Source: Vibrio sp. Y2-5
GTDB taxonomy: Bacteria > Pseudomonadota > Gammaproteobacteria > Enterobacterales > Vibrionaceae
DNA: 64,000 nt
Assembly (NCBI RefSeq): GCF_014596725.1
Contig: NZ_JACVEG010000011.1
Span: 26,368-90,367, forward strand
Direction: 5' to 3'
Of the stretch, positions 33,774 to 43,335 are shown piece by piece. The notes under the pieces were generated by a model. The model was not told the origin of the DNA, did not search any database, and saw only the letters and a program-made list of their open reading frames with translations. The stretch's first letter is position 1, and each line of letters starts with the position of its first letter. A program made the translations under genes and the position numbers.

Positions 33774-35498
33774 ATGATTTCAGGTATCCTAGCATCTCCA
33801 GGTATTGCTATCGGTAAAGCACTACTACTTCAAGAAGATGAAATTGTCCTAAATACAAACACCATTTCTGACGACCAAGTAGAAGCTGAAGTTGCTCGTT
33901 TTTACGACGCTCGTAACAAAGCTTCTGCACAGTTAGAAGTAATCAAGCAAAAAGCGCTTGAAACGTTTGGTGAAGAAAAAGAAGCCATCTTTGAAGGCCA
34001 CATCATGTTGCTTGAAGATGAAGAGCTAGAAGAAGAAATTTTAGCACTCATCAAAAACGATAAGCTGTCAGCAGATAACGCTATTTACACCGTTATCGAA
34101 GAGCAAGCTTCTGCTCTTGAATCTCTAGACGACGAATACCTAAAAGAGCGTGCAACAGATATCCGTGATATCGGTTCTCGTTTTGTTAAAAATGCACTAG
34201 GCATCAATGTCGTTTCACTCGCTAACATCAATGAGCGTGTAATCCTAGTTGCAAATGACCTAACTCCATCTGAAACTGCACAGATCAACCTTGATTACGT
34301 GCTTGGTTTCGCATGTGATATCGGCGGTCGTACTTCTCATACTTCAATCATGGCTCGTTCTCTAGAACTTCCAGCGATTGTAGGTACCAACGATATTACT
34401 AATCAAGTTAAGAACGGCGATATGCTAGTTCTTGACGCGATTAACAACAAGATTTTTGTTAATCCAACTGCGGCTGAATTAGCTGAAGCAGAAAAAGTAC
34501 AACAAGCTTTCTTAGCTGAAAAAGAAGAGCTAGCGAAACTTAAAGATCTTCATGCTGAAACTCTAGACGGTCACCGTGTAGAAGTATGTGGCAACATCGG
34601 TACAGTGAAAGACTGTGACGGTATCCTACGTAACGGTGGTGAAGGTGTTGGTCTGTATCGTACAGAATTCCTATTTATGGATCGTACATCACTTCCTACT
34701 GAAGAAGAACAGTACCAAGCTTACAAAGAAGTTGCTGAAGCAATGGAAGGTCAAGCGGTAATTATCCGTACTATGGATATTGGCGGGGACAAAGACCTAC
34801 CATATATGGATCTACCAAAAGAGATGAACCCGTTCCTAGGCTGGCGTGCAGTACGTATCAGTTTGGATCGTCGTGAAATTCTACGCGACCAGCTACGTGG
34901 TATCCTACGTGCATCAGCACACGGTAAACTTCGTATCATGTTCCCGATGATTATCTCTGTTGAAGAAATCCGTGCTCTGAAAGAAGCGATTGAAGAATAC
35001 AAAGCAGAGCTTCGCGAAGAAGGTCATGCATTTGATGAAAGCATCGAAATCGGTGTAATGGTTGAAACTCCAGCAGCTGCTGCGATTGCACACCACTTAG
35101 CGAAAGAAGTATCTTTCTTCTCAATCGGTACTAACGATTTGACTCAGTACACTCTAGCAGTAGACCGTGGTAACGAGATGATTTCTCATCTATACAACCC
35201 ACTATCTCCAGCAGTACTTACCGTTATCAAACAAGTTATCGATGCATCACATGCAGAAGGTAAATGGACGGGCATGTGTGGTGAGTTAGCTGGTGACGAG
35301 CGCGCAACACTTCTTCTACTAGGTATGGGCTTAGATGAGTTCTCAATGAGCGGTATTTCTATCCCTAAAGTAAAGAAAGTTGTTCGCAACTCTAACTTCG
35401 CAGAAGTAAAAGCAATGGCTGAGGAAGCACTTTCTCTACCAACTGCTGCTGAAATCGAAGCATGTGTTGAAAAATTCATTGCTGAAAAAACACAATAA
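33774..35498 (+). CDS. ptsI: PTS Enzyme I (PEP-protein phosphotransferase)
   Basis: Cytoplasmic enzyme that starts the PTS by autophosphorylation from PEP on His189, found in GGRTSHTSIMARS exactly at residue 189. The PEP-binding TIM barrel carries GLYRTEFLFM, IRTMDIGGDK and the catalytic Cys-containing WTGMCGELAGD near the C-terminus. Length is 574 residues against 575 in E. coli. The ribosome site AAGGT is 6 bases upstream. It is followed by a terminator and then crr, so crr probably has additional transcription of its own. Confidence 0.98.
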   Translation: MISGILASPGIAIGKALLLQEDEIVLNTNTISDDQVEAEVARFYDARNKASAQLEVIKQKALETFGEEKEAIFEGHIMLLEDEELEEEILALIKNDKLSADNAIYTVIEEQASALESLDDEYLKERATDIRDIGSRFVKNALGINVVSLANINERVILVANDLTPSETAQINLDYVLGFACDIGGRTSHTSIMARSLELPAIVGTNDITNQVKNGDMLVLDAINNKIFVNPTAAELAEAEKVQQAFLAEKEELAKLKDLHAETLDGHRVEVCGNIGTVKDCDGILRNGGEGVGLYRTEFLFMDRTSLPTEEEQYQAYKEVAEAMEGQAVIIRTMDIGGDKDLPYMDLPKEMNPFLGWRAVRISLDRREILRDQLRGILRASAHGKLRIMFPMIISVEEIRALKEAIEEYKAELREEGHAFDESIEIGVMVETPAAAAIAHHLAKEVSFFSIGTNDLTQYTLAVDRGNEMISHLYNPLSPAVLTVIKQVIDASHAEGKWTGMCGELAGDERATLLLLGMGLDEFSMSGISIPKVKKVVRNSNFAEVKAMAEEALSLPTAAEIEACVEKFIAEKTQ

Positions 35499-35518
35499 TC
35501 TGTGAATACCAATGATTT

Positions 35519-35548
35519 AGACGACTAAAAGTAGTCGTCTATTGTTTT
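35519..35548 (+). terminator. Intrinsic terminator of ptsI
   Basis: AGACGACTA pairs with TAGTCGTCT around AAAG, then ATTGTTTTT. It is flanked by an outer inverted repeat ATACCAAT (35506) and ATTGGTAT (35551). Confidence 0.85.
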
Positions 35549-35603
35549 TGATTGGTATACTATACTTCGACAGAATATTTTAAAACGTTAGGAGCATGAC
35601 ACA

Positions 35604-36113
35604 ATGGGTCTGTTTGACAAACTGAAAAAGCTAGTCTCTGATGACAGCGCTGACGCTGGTGCAATTGAAATTATCGCACCACTTTCTGGTGAAATCGTAA
35701 ACATCGAAGATGTGCCAGATGTCGTGTTTGCTGAAAAAATCGTTGGTGACGGTATCGCTATCAAGCCATCTGGTAACAAAATGGTTGCACCAGTAAATGG
35801 TACTATCGGTAAGATTTTCGAAACTAACCACGCATTCTCTATCGAGTCTGATGATGGTGTTGAACTATTTGTTCACTTCGGTATCGATACAGTAGAACTT
35901 AAAGGCGAAGGCTTCAAACGTATCGCTGAAGAAGGTCAATCAGTGAAAGTGGGCGACACTATCATTGAATTCGATCTAGCTCTACTAGAAGAGAAAGCAA
36001 AATCTACTCTAACGCCAGTTGTTATTTCTAACATGGACGAAATCAAAGAGCTGAACAAGCTTTCTGGTACTGTTTCTGTTGGTGAAACTGCCGTTCTTCG
36101 CGTAACTAAATAA
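35604..36113 (+). CDS. crr: EIIA-Glc, glucose-specific PTS EIIA component
   Basis: Soluble phosphocarrier and catabolite regulator (activates adenylate cyclase, inhibits permeases). The phosphorylated His is in LFVHFGIDTVEL at codon 91 (90 in mature numbering), with the partner His near 76 in NHAFSIES. Length is 169 residues, as in E. coli. The ribosome site is GGAG at 8 bases. It probably also phosphorylates the EIIA-less NagE of this window. It ends at a strong terminator. Confidence 0.98.
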   Translation: MGLFDKLKKLVSDDSADAGAIEIIAPLSGEIVNIEDVPDVVFAEKIVGDGIAIKPSGNKMVAPVNGTIGKIFETNHAFSIESDDGVELFVHFGIDTVELKGEGFKRIAEEGQSVKVGDTIIEFDLALLEEKAKSTLTPVVISNMDEIKELNKLSGTVSVGETAVLRVTK

Positions 36114-36145
36114 CTCGCAAGAGATATAATTAGTTCGTTGAATCT

Positions 36146-36174
36146 AAAAACGCTGCCTAGTGCAGCGTTTTTTT
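36146..36174 (+). terminator. Intrinsic terminator of crr
   Basis: AAAAACGCTGC pairs with GCAGCGTTTTT around CTAGT, ending in seven T. Confidence 0.93.
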
Positions 36175-36224
36175 GTATTCAGCGTTTGGTATTTAAATAC
36201 CTACGACAATGAAGTTGTACCCAT

Positions 36225-37376
36225 CTACAATCCCAACGCGTAACGTAATACCTGTTCTTTCGCTGGACCAGCCTGTTCCGCCAGTTTTAAAGCAGCATTG
36301 CGAGCAAACTTGAGCGGCGCAATGTCGTTGCTAAACGTCTTATAAAAGAAATCCATTCCAGTCTGCATCAATAAATTGTCAGGTCTTCTTTTGCGTTCGT
36401 AACTGCGAAATACACCTGTCGTTAACTCTTCTAAAGCATTGGTGCAATCCAGTAATGTAGCGACATCCTTAAAGCCCAAGTTAACACCCTGCCCCGCTAA
36501 CGGATTGATGGTATGTGCTGAATCGCCCACTAAGACACAATGATTCTTTACATAAGTCTGAGCATGACGACGTGTCAACGGGAAAGAACCTTTCTGCAGA
36601 ACGTTAATATCCCCTAACTCTTGTGGGAAGTGGCTGAGTACTTCCAGTCTTAGTTGTTCATTACTCATCATGCTTAGTTGTCTTATGCGACTTGGCGAGT
36701 CATACCAAACCAAAGAAGCCTGATTGCCATTCAATGGTAAAAATGAGCGAGGACCAGATGGGAAAAACTGCTGCCAAGTAATATCTTGTTGTGGCTTTTC
36801 AGTTTCAACATTAATCAACATACAATGTTGACGATAATCCCAAGCCGTTACGCCAATATGAGCGCTAGCTCGTACTTGTGAGTTGGCACCATCCGCACCA
36901 ATCACCCAGTCACAAACCAACTGAGCTCCCGAATCCAGCTCTATGGATTGTCTTTCGCCAAACTGAATATGAGATAACTTATCCGGACAAAAAAGGGTTA
37001 TGTTCGAATACGCTTCCATGCTACGCCACAAACCGAGCTGAATAACTCGGTTCTCAACCATGTAACCCAGCTGTTCCAAACCCAGCGATTGGGCAGAGAA
37101 ACGTGTGCGGCACTCAGGATGCTCCCAAGTCTCTAGGCGACGGTATGGGCAAACACGCATCTTCTCGATACTTTGCCAAGCACCCAGTGAATCTAGTAAA
37201 TCAACGGAAGTCTGCGAGATAGCTGAAATACGAACATCCATCGCTTGGGAAGGTTCAAACACCATCGGCTTCGCGCCTTCTACAACCGCGACTTTTCTAC
37301 CTTGTTTCGCAAAGCCAATCGCAGCTGCGGCACCCACCATGCCACCACCTATCACAACAATGTCAAAATCGTTCAT
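36225..37376 (-). CDS. ubiF: Ubiquinone biosynthesis flavin hydroxylase UbiF
   Basis: FAD monooxygenase of the ubiquinone pathway (C6-hydroxylation of the methoxy-methyl benzoquinol). The FAD motif VIGGGMVGAAAA is at residues 7-18, and GDSAHTINPLAGQGVNLGF near residue 280 is the second FAD signature. UbiF, UbiH and UbiI are similar; I chose UbiF because it is divergent from miaB, as in E. coli. Length is 383 residues against 391. Gap 36114-36224 before its stop holds the crr terminator. Confidence 0.88.
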   Translation of the reverse strand: MNDFDIVVIGGGMVGAAAAIGFAKQGRKVAVVEGAKPMVFEPSQAMDVRISAISQTSVDLLDSLGAWQSIEKMRVCPYRRLETWEHPECRTRFSAQSLGLEQLGYMVENRVIQLGLWRSMEAYSNITLFCPDKLSHIQFGERQSIELDSGAQLVCDWVIGADGANSQVRASAHIGVTAWDYRQHCMLINVETEKPQQDITWQQFFPSGPRSFLPLNGNQASLVWYDSPSRIRQLSMMSNEQLRLEVLSHFPQELGDINVLQKGSFPLTRRHAQTYVKNHCVLVGDSAHTINPLAGQGVNLGFKDVATLLDCTNALEELTTGVFRSYERKRRPDNLLMQTGMDFFYKTFSNDIAPLKFARNAALKLAEQAGPAKEQVLRYALGL

Positions 37377-37679
37377 CTTTCCAACTATTATCTCTATTCG
37401 TTAACATGGCTTATTGTACGGAACAGCGCTTTTTTTGCGAACGTTTTTGTCACAAAACCTTAGAGTTTACAGGGTAAAAAGCCTGATGTAGCAATGGATT
37501 TAAGAGATTTCACCCAATCACTAGTCAGTGACTTTTTAAAGCAGTACAATACGCGGCTTACCGCCGAGATGGCGGCTATAATTTGAGCTGAGACCTGTTT
37601 ACCTTTGTATACACAAAGGGTTCAACACTCTCTAAAGCGTTCAAGATTTATTTAAGAATTAACACGAGCGATAGTGAAA
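37377..37679. other. Intergenic region between divergent ubiF and miaB
   Basis: 303 bases. It holds a TATAAT at 37577 without a matching -35, a CCGCC/GGCGG hairpin at 37561-37575, and a perfect CCTTTGT-ATAC-ACAAAGG palindrome at 37602-37619 in the miaB leader. No ORF. Confidence 0.55.
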
Positions 37680-39104
37680 ATGAGTAAGAAACTGCTAATT
37701 AAAACCTGGGGTTGCCAGATGAACGAATACGATTCATCTAAAATGGCCGACCTGCTTAACGCTGCCAACGGCTATGAGCTGACTGAAGATCCAGAAGAAG
37801 CAGACGTACTTTTACTTAATACCTGTTCGATTCGTGAAAAAGCGCAAGAGAAGGTTTTCCACCAACTTGGTCGCTGGAAAACGCTGAAAGACAAAAAAGA
37901 AGGCGTTGTGATCGGCGTAGGTGGCTGTGTGGCAACTCAAGAAGGTGACCACATTCGCGATCGCGCACCTTTTGTTGATGTTATTTTTGGACCTCAAACG
38001 CTACACCGTTTGCCAGAGATGATTAAGCAATCTCGCACTGACAAAGCTCCTGTGATGGATATTTCTTTCCCAGAAATCGAGAAATTCGACCGTCTTCCAG
38101 AACCTCGTGCAGAAGGTCCAACGGCTTTCGTATCAATCATGGAAGGCTGTTCAAAATACTGTACTTACTGCGTTGTTCCATATACTCGCGGTGAAGAAGT
38201 CAGTCGTCCAATGGATGACGTGCTATTTGAAATTGCACAGCTTGCAGAACAAGGCGTACGTGAAGTAAACCTGCTAGGTCAGAACGTAAACGCATACCGT
38301 GGTCCAATGCACGACGGCACCATCTGTTCATTCGCTGAATTGCTACGTCTAGTGGCTACCATTGATGGTATTGATCGTATTCGCTTTACTACAAGCCACC
38401 CGCTTGAGTTTACTGACGACATCATTGCTGTGTACGAAGATACGCCAGAGCTAGTGAGCTTCCTTCATCTCCCAGTGCAAAGCGGTAGTGACCGTATTCT
38501 AACTATGATGAAGCGTCCGCACACTGCAATCGAGTATAAATCTATTATCCGTAAGCTACGTAAAGCACGCCCTGATATTCAGATCAGTTCTGACTTCATT
38601 GTTGCTTTCCCAGGTGAAACAGATAAAGATTTCCAAGACACAATGAAACTGATTCGCGAAGTTGATTTTGATATGAGCTTTAGCTTCATTTTCTCTCCTC
38701 GTCCGGGTACGCCAGCAGCCGATTACCCATGTGATCTGAGTGAGCAAGAGAAAAAAGATCGCTTATATGAGCTACAACAGCAGATCAATTCGCAAGCAAT
38801 GCGCTATTCTCGTTTAATGATGGATACAGAACAGCGCATTCTGGTTGAAGGTACTTCTAAGAAGAATCTAATGGAACTTCGTGGTCGTACAGAAAACAAC
38901 CGTGTTGTAAACTTTGAAGGTTCACCTGATTTAATCGGCCAATTCGTTGACGTGAAAATCGTTGATGTATTCCCGAACTCACTTCGTGGTGAGCTTATCC
39001 GTACAGAAAAAGAAATGAACCTTCGCGTTGTCACTTCTCCATCAGAAATGATGGCAAAAACAAAACGTGAAGATGAGCTAGGAGTAGCGACGTTTACTCC
39101 ATAA
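37680..39104 (+). CDS. miaB: tRNA 2-methylthio-N6-isopentenyladenosine synthase MiaB
   Basis: Radical SAM methylthiotransferase that adds the 2-methylthio group to i6A37 of tRNAs reading UNN codons. The N-terminal cluster ligands are C12, C49 and C83; the SAM cluster is CSKYCTYC with C157, C161 and C164, and a TRAM domain closes the protein. All positions match E. coli, and the length of 474 is identical when the ATG at 37680 is used; the GTG at 37674 would add two residues. It is followed by a hairpin without a T-run and then ybeZ, so cotranscription is probable. Confidence 0.97.
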   Translation: MSKKLLIKTWGCQMNEYDSSKMADLLNAANGYELTEDPEEADVLLLNTCSIREKAQEKVFHQLGRWKTLKDKKEGVVIGVGGCVATQEGDHIRDRAPFVDVIFGPQTLHRLPEMIKQSRTDKAPVMDISFPEIEKFDRLPEPRAEGPTAFVSIMEGCSKYCTYCVVPYTRGEEVSRPMDDVLFEIAQLAEQGVREVNLLGQNVNAYRGPMHDGTICSFAELLRLVATIDGIDRIRFTTSHPLEFTDDIIAVYEDTPELVSFLHLPVQSGSDRILTMMKRPHTAIEYKSIIRKLRKARPDIQISSDFIVAFPGETDKDFQDTMKLIREVDFDMSFSFIFSPRPGTPAADYPCDLSEQEKKDRLYELQQQINSQAMRYSRLMMDTEQRILVEGTSKKNLMELRGRTENNRVVNFEGSPDLIGQFVDVKIVDVFPNSLRGELIRTEKEMNLRVVTSPSEMMAKTKREDELGVATFTP

Positions 39105-39118
39105 GCTTTAACAGTCAT

Positions 39119-39146
39119 AAGGTGTCCGGTCGAATTCGGACACCTT
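39119..39146 (+). other. Hairpin without T-run between miaB and ybeZ
   Basis: AAGGTGTCCG pairs perfectly with CGGACACCTT around an 8-nt loop. The following bases are not T-rich, so partial attenuation or RNA protection is more likely than termination. Confidence 0.6.
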
Positions 39147-39171
39147 GATATGACCATACTGAGAGGCTAAT

Positions 39172-40278
39172 TTGAGCAATAAAATTGTTACCCTAGAGAT
39201 CAATCTCGAACCTTCTGATAACCGCCGACTTGCCAGTTTATGTGGTCCTTTCGATGACAACATCAAGCATTTAGAACGTCGTTTAGGCGTTGAAATTAAT
39301 CACCGCAGCCAGTTCTTTACTATTGTGGGTAAACCTCATACGACAGCAGCAGCACTGGATATTCTCAAATCTCTATACGTGGATACAGCGCCTGTTCGTG
39401 GTGAAATTCCAGATATCGAACCGGAACAAATTCACCTCGCAATTAAAGAATCGGGCGTGTTAGAGCAAAACACAGACGTCGCTGAAGAGTTTGCTCACGG
39501 CAAAGAAGTGTTTGTGAAAACCAAGAAAGGCGTTATCAAACCTCGCACTCCAAATCAAGCTCAGTACCTGATGAACATGGCCACTCATGACATCACATTT
39601 GGTATTGGCCCTGCTGGTACTGGTAAAACTTACCTTGCAGTCGCAGCCGCTGTTGATGCATTAGAACGTCAAGAAATTCGTCGTATTCTACTTACTCGCC
39701 CAGCGGTTGAAGCAGGTGAAAAACTAGGGTTCTTACCGGGCGATCTAAGCCAGAAAGTTGACCCTTATTTACGCCCTCTTTACGATGCACTGTTTGAAAT
39801 GCTTGGCTTTGAACGAGTAGAAAAGCTCATCGAACGCAACGTTATCGAAGTTGCGCCTCTCGCTTACATGCGTGGTCGTACTCTCAATGATGCGTTTATC
39901 ATTCTTGATGAAAGTCAAAACACGACAGTTGAACAGATGAAAATGTTCCTGACTCGTATCGGTTTCAACTCTCGCGCGGTGATCACTGGTGACGTTACCC
40001 AAATAGACTTACCTCGCGGTGCAAAATCCGGTCTTCGTCACGCGGTAGAAGTTCTGAATGAAGTTGACGAAATCAGCTTTAACTTCTTCCTCGCCGATGA
40101 CGTTGTTCGTCACCCAGTTGTGGCTCGTATCGTTAATGCGTACGAAAAATGGGAAGCCCAGGATCAGAAAGAGCGTAAAGAGTACGAAAAACGTCGTAGA
40201 GAAGAGCGAGAGTCTAAACTGCTAGAAATACAGAAAGAAGAACTTAGTTCATCCATAAAAGAGTCTGACCAACAATGA
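39172..40278 (+). CDS. ybeZ: PhoH-like ATPase YbeZ
   Basis: Cytoplasmic P-loop ATPase of the PhoH family, probably helping YbeY in rRNA and RNA metabolism. Walker A is GPAGTGKTY (near residue 142) and Walker B FIILDESQN; an N-terminal KH-like segment precedes them. The frame starts at TTG, with GAGG 6 bases upstream and a downstream start that would lose conserved residues; length is 368 residues. It overlaps ybeY by 4 bases. The C-terminal tail is highly charged (EKRRREERESK). Confidence 0.93.
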   Translation: MSNKIVTLEINLEPSDNRRLASLCGPFDDNIKHLERRLGVEINHRSQFFTIVGKPHTTAAALDILKSLYVDTAPVRGEIPDIEPEQIHLAIKESGVLEQNTDVAEEFAHGKEVFVKTKKGVIKPRTPNQAQYLMNMATHDITFGIGPAGTGKTYLAVAAAVDALERQEIRRILLTRPAVEAGEKLGFLPGDLSQKVDPYLRPLYDALFEMLGFERVEKLIERNVIEVAPLAYMRGRTLNDAFIILDESQNTTVEQMKMFLTRIGFNSRAVITGDVTQIDLPRGAKSGLRHAVEVLNEVDEISFNFFLADDVVRHPVVARIVNAYEKWEAQDQKERKEYEKRRREERESKLLEIQKEELSSSIKESDQQ

Positions 40279-40739
40279 GTATTGAACTCGATTTACAATT
40301 AGCCGTTGAAGATGAAAGCGGCTTACCGAGTGAAGCGAACTTTAGCACTTGGTTAGAAGCCGCTATCACTCCATTTCAAGAGCAAGCTGAAGTGACTATT
40401 CGCATCGTCGATAGCGAAGAGAGCCACCAGCTTAATATGGATTATCGCGGTAAAGATAAACCGACCAATGTTCTCTCTTTCCCCTTCGAAGCCCCTCCGG
40501 GTATGGAGCTGGATCTGCTGGGTGATTTGGTCATATGTCGTCAAGTGGTAGAACAAGAAGCCAGCGAGCAGAACAAACCACTGCTGGCACATTGGGCGCA
40601 TATGGTTGTACATGGGAGCCTGCATCTGTTAGGTTATGACCATATCGAGGATGACGAAGCCGAAGAGATGGAGTCACTCGAAACAGAATTGATGCAAAAA
40701 TTGGGATTCGAAGATCCCTATTTAGCAGAAAAAGTTTAA
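40275..40739 (+). CDS. ybeY: Endoribonuclease YbeY
   Basis: Single-strand endoribonuclease for 16S rRNA 3'-end maturation and ribosome quality control. The zinc motif HGSLHLLGYDH is at about residues 112-122. Length is 154 residues, typical. It starts inside the ybeZ stop (ATGA overlap), consistent with joint function. Conserved MDYRGKDKPTNVLSFPF precedes the active site. A small hairpin begins on its stop codon. Confidence 0.96.
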   Translation: MSIELDLQLAVEDESGLPSEANFSTWLEAAITPFQEQAEVTIRIVDSEESHQLNMDYRGKDKPTNVLSFPFEAPPGMELDLLGDLVICRQVVEQEASEQNKPLLAHWAHMVVHGSLHLLGYDHIEDDEAEEMESLETELMQKLGFEDPYLAEKV

Positions 40740-40766
40740 ATATAAGGTCAATTTGGCCTTATATTT
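40738..40766 (+). other. AT-rich hairpin after ybeY
   Basis: AAATATAAGG pairs with CCTTATATTT around TCAATTTGG; weak T-run. A weak terminator or processing hairpin before corC. Confidence 0.5.
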
Positions 40767-40812
40767 ATTTGTGAGCTACCACACTTTGGTAGCGTTAATA
40801 ATTTGAGAAATA

Positions 40813-41712
40813 ATGAACGAAGACAATTCGCCCCCTTCTAACGAAGGCAAAAAAGAAAAGTCTGAAGGTCCGAGTAGAAAGTCCTTCTTTGAACGCCTAG
40901 GTCAAATGTTTCAGGGAGAGCCGAAAGATCGCCAAGAATTGGTTGATGTCATTCGAGACTCTGAAGTAAATGACCTAATTGACCACGACACTCGCGACAT
41001 GCTCGAAGGTGTTATGGAAATTTCAGAGATGCGAGTTAGAGATATTATGATCCCTCGCTCTCAAATGGTCACCATTTCACGTACCGATGATCTCGATACG
41101 TTGATTGCCCTCATCACCGATGCACAGCACTCTCGTTACCCGGTGATCAGTGAAGATAAAGACCATGTTGAAGGTATTCTATTAGCGAAGGACTTACTCA
41201 AGTATTTAGGTTCAAATAGTACTCCCTTCGATATCGAAGAGGTGATACGCCCAGCAGTCGTCGTGCCTGAGAGTAAACGGGTTGACCGTCTACTGAAAGA
41301 GTTCCGTGAGGAACGCTATCACATGGCGATTGTTGTTGATGAATTCGGCGGTGTTTCTGGCCTTGTCACAATCGAAGACATTCTTGAAGAGATTGTCGGC
41401 GAAATTGAAGACGAGACAGATGACGAAGAGCAGCTGGAAATTCGTAAGCTGAGTAAACACACTTACGCAGTGAAAGCGCTGACGACAATTGATGATTTCA
41501 ACGATACTTTTAAAACACAATTCAGTGACGAAGAAGTAGACACAGTCGGCGGTATGGTGATGACGGCATTTGGTCATTTACCGACTCGCGGCGAAGTGGT
41601 TGAAATTGGCAATTACAGCTTTAAAGTCACCGCAGCTGATAGCCGTAGGGTTATTCAGCTACAGGTTACCATTCCAGATTTGGAATCGATGCCTGAAATT
41701 ACTGAAGAATAA
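40813..41712 (+). CDS. corC: CorC/HlyC-family CBS protein (magnesium/cobalt efflux)
   Basis: Cytoplasmic accessory protein linked to Mg2+/Co2+ efflux by CorA in Salmonella. The protein is 299 residues: a charged N-terminus, a CBS pair (MRVRDIMIPRSQMVTISRT from about 75; RYPVISEDKDHVEGI), and a C-terminal CorC_HlyC domain (DFNDTFKTQFSDEEVDTVGG). No membrane segment is seen, unlike the membrane-bound CorB type. It sits between ybeY and lnt, the conserved position in gamma-proteobacteria. The true role is still debated. Confidence 0.93.
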   Translation: MNEDNSPPSNEGKKEKSEGPSRKSFFERLGQMFQGEPKDRQELVDVIRDSEVNDLIDHDTRDMLEGVMEISEMRVRDIMIPRSQMVTISRTDDLDTLIALITDAQHSRYPVISEDKDHVEGILLAKDLLKYLGSNSTPFDIEEVIRPAVVVPESKRVDRLLKEFREERYHMAIVVDEFGGVSGLVTIEDILEEIVGEIEDETDDEEQLEIRKLSKHTYAVKALTTIDDFNDTFKTQFSDEEVDTVGGMVMTAFGHLPTRGEVVEIGNYSFKVTAADSRRVIQLQVTIPDLESMPEITEE

Positions 41713-41754
41713 TTCTTTATGTCTCTTACCAACTAAGAGTCTATTAAATAGCAG

Positions 41755-43278
41755 ATGAATAATCACTTTACTCATCGCCTGATGCGGCCGCTTGCGGCCG
41801 CTTTTGTTGGCGCTCTCACTACCCTATCGTTCGCTCCATATCAAATTTGGCCGCTCGCCTTTGTCAGCCCGGCTTTGCTGTTATTTCTTTTACATAAACA
41901 GTCAGCGAAACAAGGCGCTTGGATAGGTTACTTCTGGGGAATAGGACAATTCGCCACTGGGATTAGCTGGGTTCACGTCAGTATTGATACCTTTGGCGGC
42001 ATGCCTAAAATCGCCAGCATCTTCTTGATGGTGCTATTGGTCGCTTATCTGGCTATCTATTCGGCTCTGTTCGGATGGGTACTGAATCGCTACTTCCAAA
42101 CCAATAGCCGAACTCGAGTACTGCTTGCAGCTCCAATCCTTTGGCTCATCTTTGACTGGTTACGTGGTTGGGTTATGACGGGCTTCCCTTGGCTTTGGTT
42201 AGGCTATAGTCAAATCAACAGCCCACTAGCCAACTTTGCTCCACTCGGTGGCGTAGAGCTTCTGACTCTGCTTGTTTTAGTCTGCGCAGGCAGCTTGGCG
42301 TATTCGTTTATCAATAAGTCTTGGTCATTGTTAGTAATTCCAGCCGTTATCTTTGCCACCGGATATGGTTTACGCTCTGCTCATTGGGTAACACCGCAAG
42401 CCGATCGTTCAACGAAAGTTGCCTTAATCCAAGGCAATATTGAACAAGCGCTGAAGTGGGTACCTTCACATCGTTGGCCGACCATCATGAAATACACGGA
42501 TCTTAGCCGTGAGAACTGGGACGCCGATATTATCATCTGGCCGGAAGCGGCCGTCCCTGCTTTTGAATACGAGCTGCCTTCCTATTTGAAAAGTCTTGAT
42601 GAGCTTGCTCGTGCCAATAACAGTGGCATTATCCTTGGCATTCTTAATCAAGATGAAAACAAAGCTTTCTATAACAGCGTGTTAGCTCTCGGCGGAACCC
42701 GTGACTCTGCATATCAATATGAAACTGCGAGACGATACAACAAATACCACCTGCTTCCTTTTGGGGAATTTGTCCCATTCGAAGAGATTCTAAGACCGAT
42801 TGCACCTTTCTTTAACTTACCAATGTCTTCCTTTAGTCGAGGGAGTTACATTCAGCCAAACATCGACGTCAACGGTCACAAGTTCGCATCAGCATTATGC
42901 TATGAGATTATTTTCAACGAACAAGTGAGAGAGAACGTCAATGAAGATACTGACTTCATTCTGACTCTTTCGAACGATGCTTGGTTTGGTAAATCAATTG
43001 GTCCATTGCAACATATGGAAATTGCTCGAATGAGAGCACTAGAATTGGGGAAACCTCTGATACGTTCAACCAATAATGGTGTAACAGCAGTGACCGATTA
43101 TAGAGGCAATATCATCAAGCAGATCCCTCAGTTTGAAACAGGCGTACTGAAAGCAAAAGTTATCCCGACTCGCGGACAAACGCCTTACCATAGCTTTGGT
43201 AGCTGGCCTCTCTACTTGTGGACGTTATTCGGATTAACCTTAGGGTTGATTCTTCAACGAAAGAACCGCCATTCATGA
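41755..43278 (+). CDS. lnt: Apolipoprotein N-acyltransferase
   Basis: Inner-membrane enzyme that adds the third acyl chain to lipoproteins, needed for their export by Lol. About eight hydrophobic segments precede the periplasmic nitrilase domain with the triad E264 (IIWPEAAVPAF), K330 (RYNKYHLLPFGEFVPF) and C382 (SALCYEIIFN). Length is 507 residues, close to E. coli at 512. The ribosome site is weak. It ends at a bidirectional terminator shared with the convergent ybeL. Its substrates include LptE, RlpA and the lipoproteins in this window. Confidence 0.95.
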   Translation: MNNHFTHRLMRPLAAAFVGALTTLSFAPYQIWPLAFVSPALLLFLLHKQSAKQGAWIGYFWGIGQFATGISWVHVSIDTFGGMPKIASIFLMVLLVAYLAIYSALFGWVLNRYFQTNSRTRVLLAAPILWLIFDWLRGWVMTGFPWLWLGYSQINSPLANFAPLGGVELLTLLVLVCAGSLAYSFINKSWSLLVIPAVIFATGYGLRSAHWVTPQADRSTKVALIQGNIEQALKWVPSHRWPTIMKYTDLSRENWDADIIIWPEAAVPAFEYELPSYLKSLDELARANNSGIILGILNQDENKAFYNSVLALGGTRDSAYQYETARRYNKYHLLPFGEFVPFEEILRPIAPFFNLPMSSFSRGSYIQPNIDVNGHKFASALCYEIIFNEQVRENVNEDTDFILTLSNDAWFGKSIGPLQHMEIARMRALELGKPLIRSTNNGVTAVTDYRGNIIKQIPQFETGVLKAKVIPTRGQTPYHSFGSWPLYLWTLFGLTLGLILQRKNRHS

Positions 43279-43285
43279 AAATAGC

Positions 43286-43310
43286 AAAAGAGCCCAACGG
43301 GCTCTTTTGT
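43286..43310. terminator. Bidirectional terminator between lnt and ybeL
   Basis: CAAAAGAGCCC pairs with GGGCTCTTTTG around AAC. Confidence 0.92.
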
Positions 43311-43335
43311 TCTATCACCTTAAGATAAAGATTCG

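Noticed and set aside
37577..37582. TATAAT upstream of miaB as a promoter
   Set aside because: No -35 hexamer is found 16-18 bases upstream; the position is plausible but unsupported.
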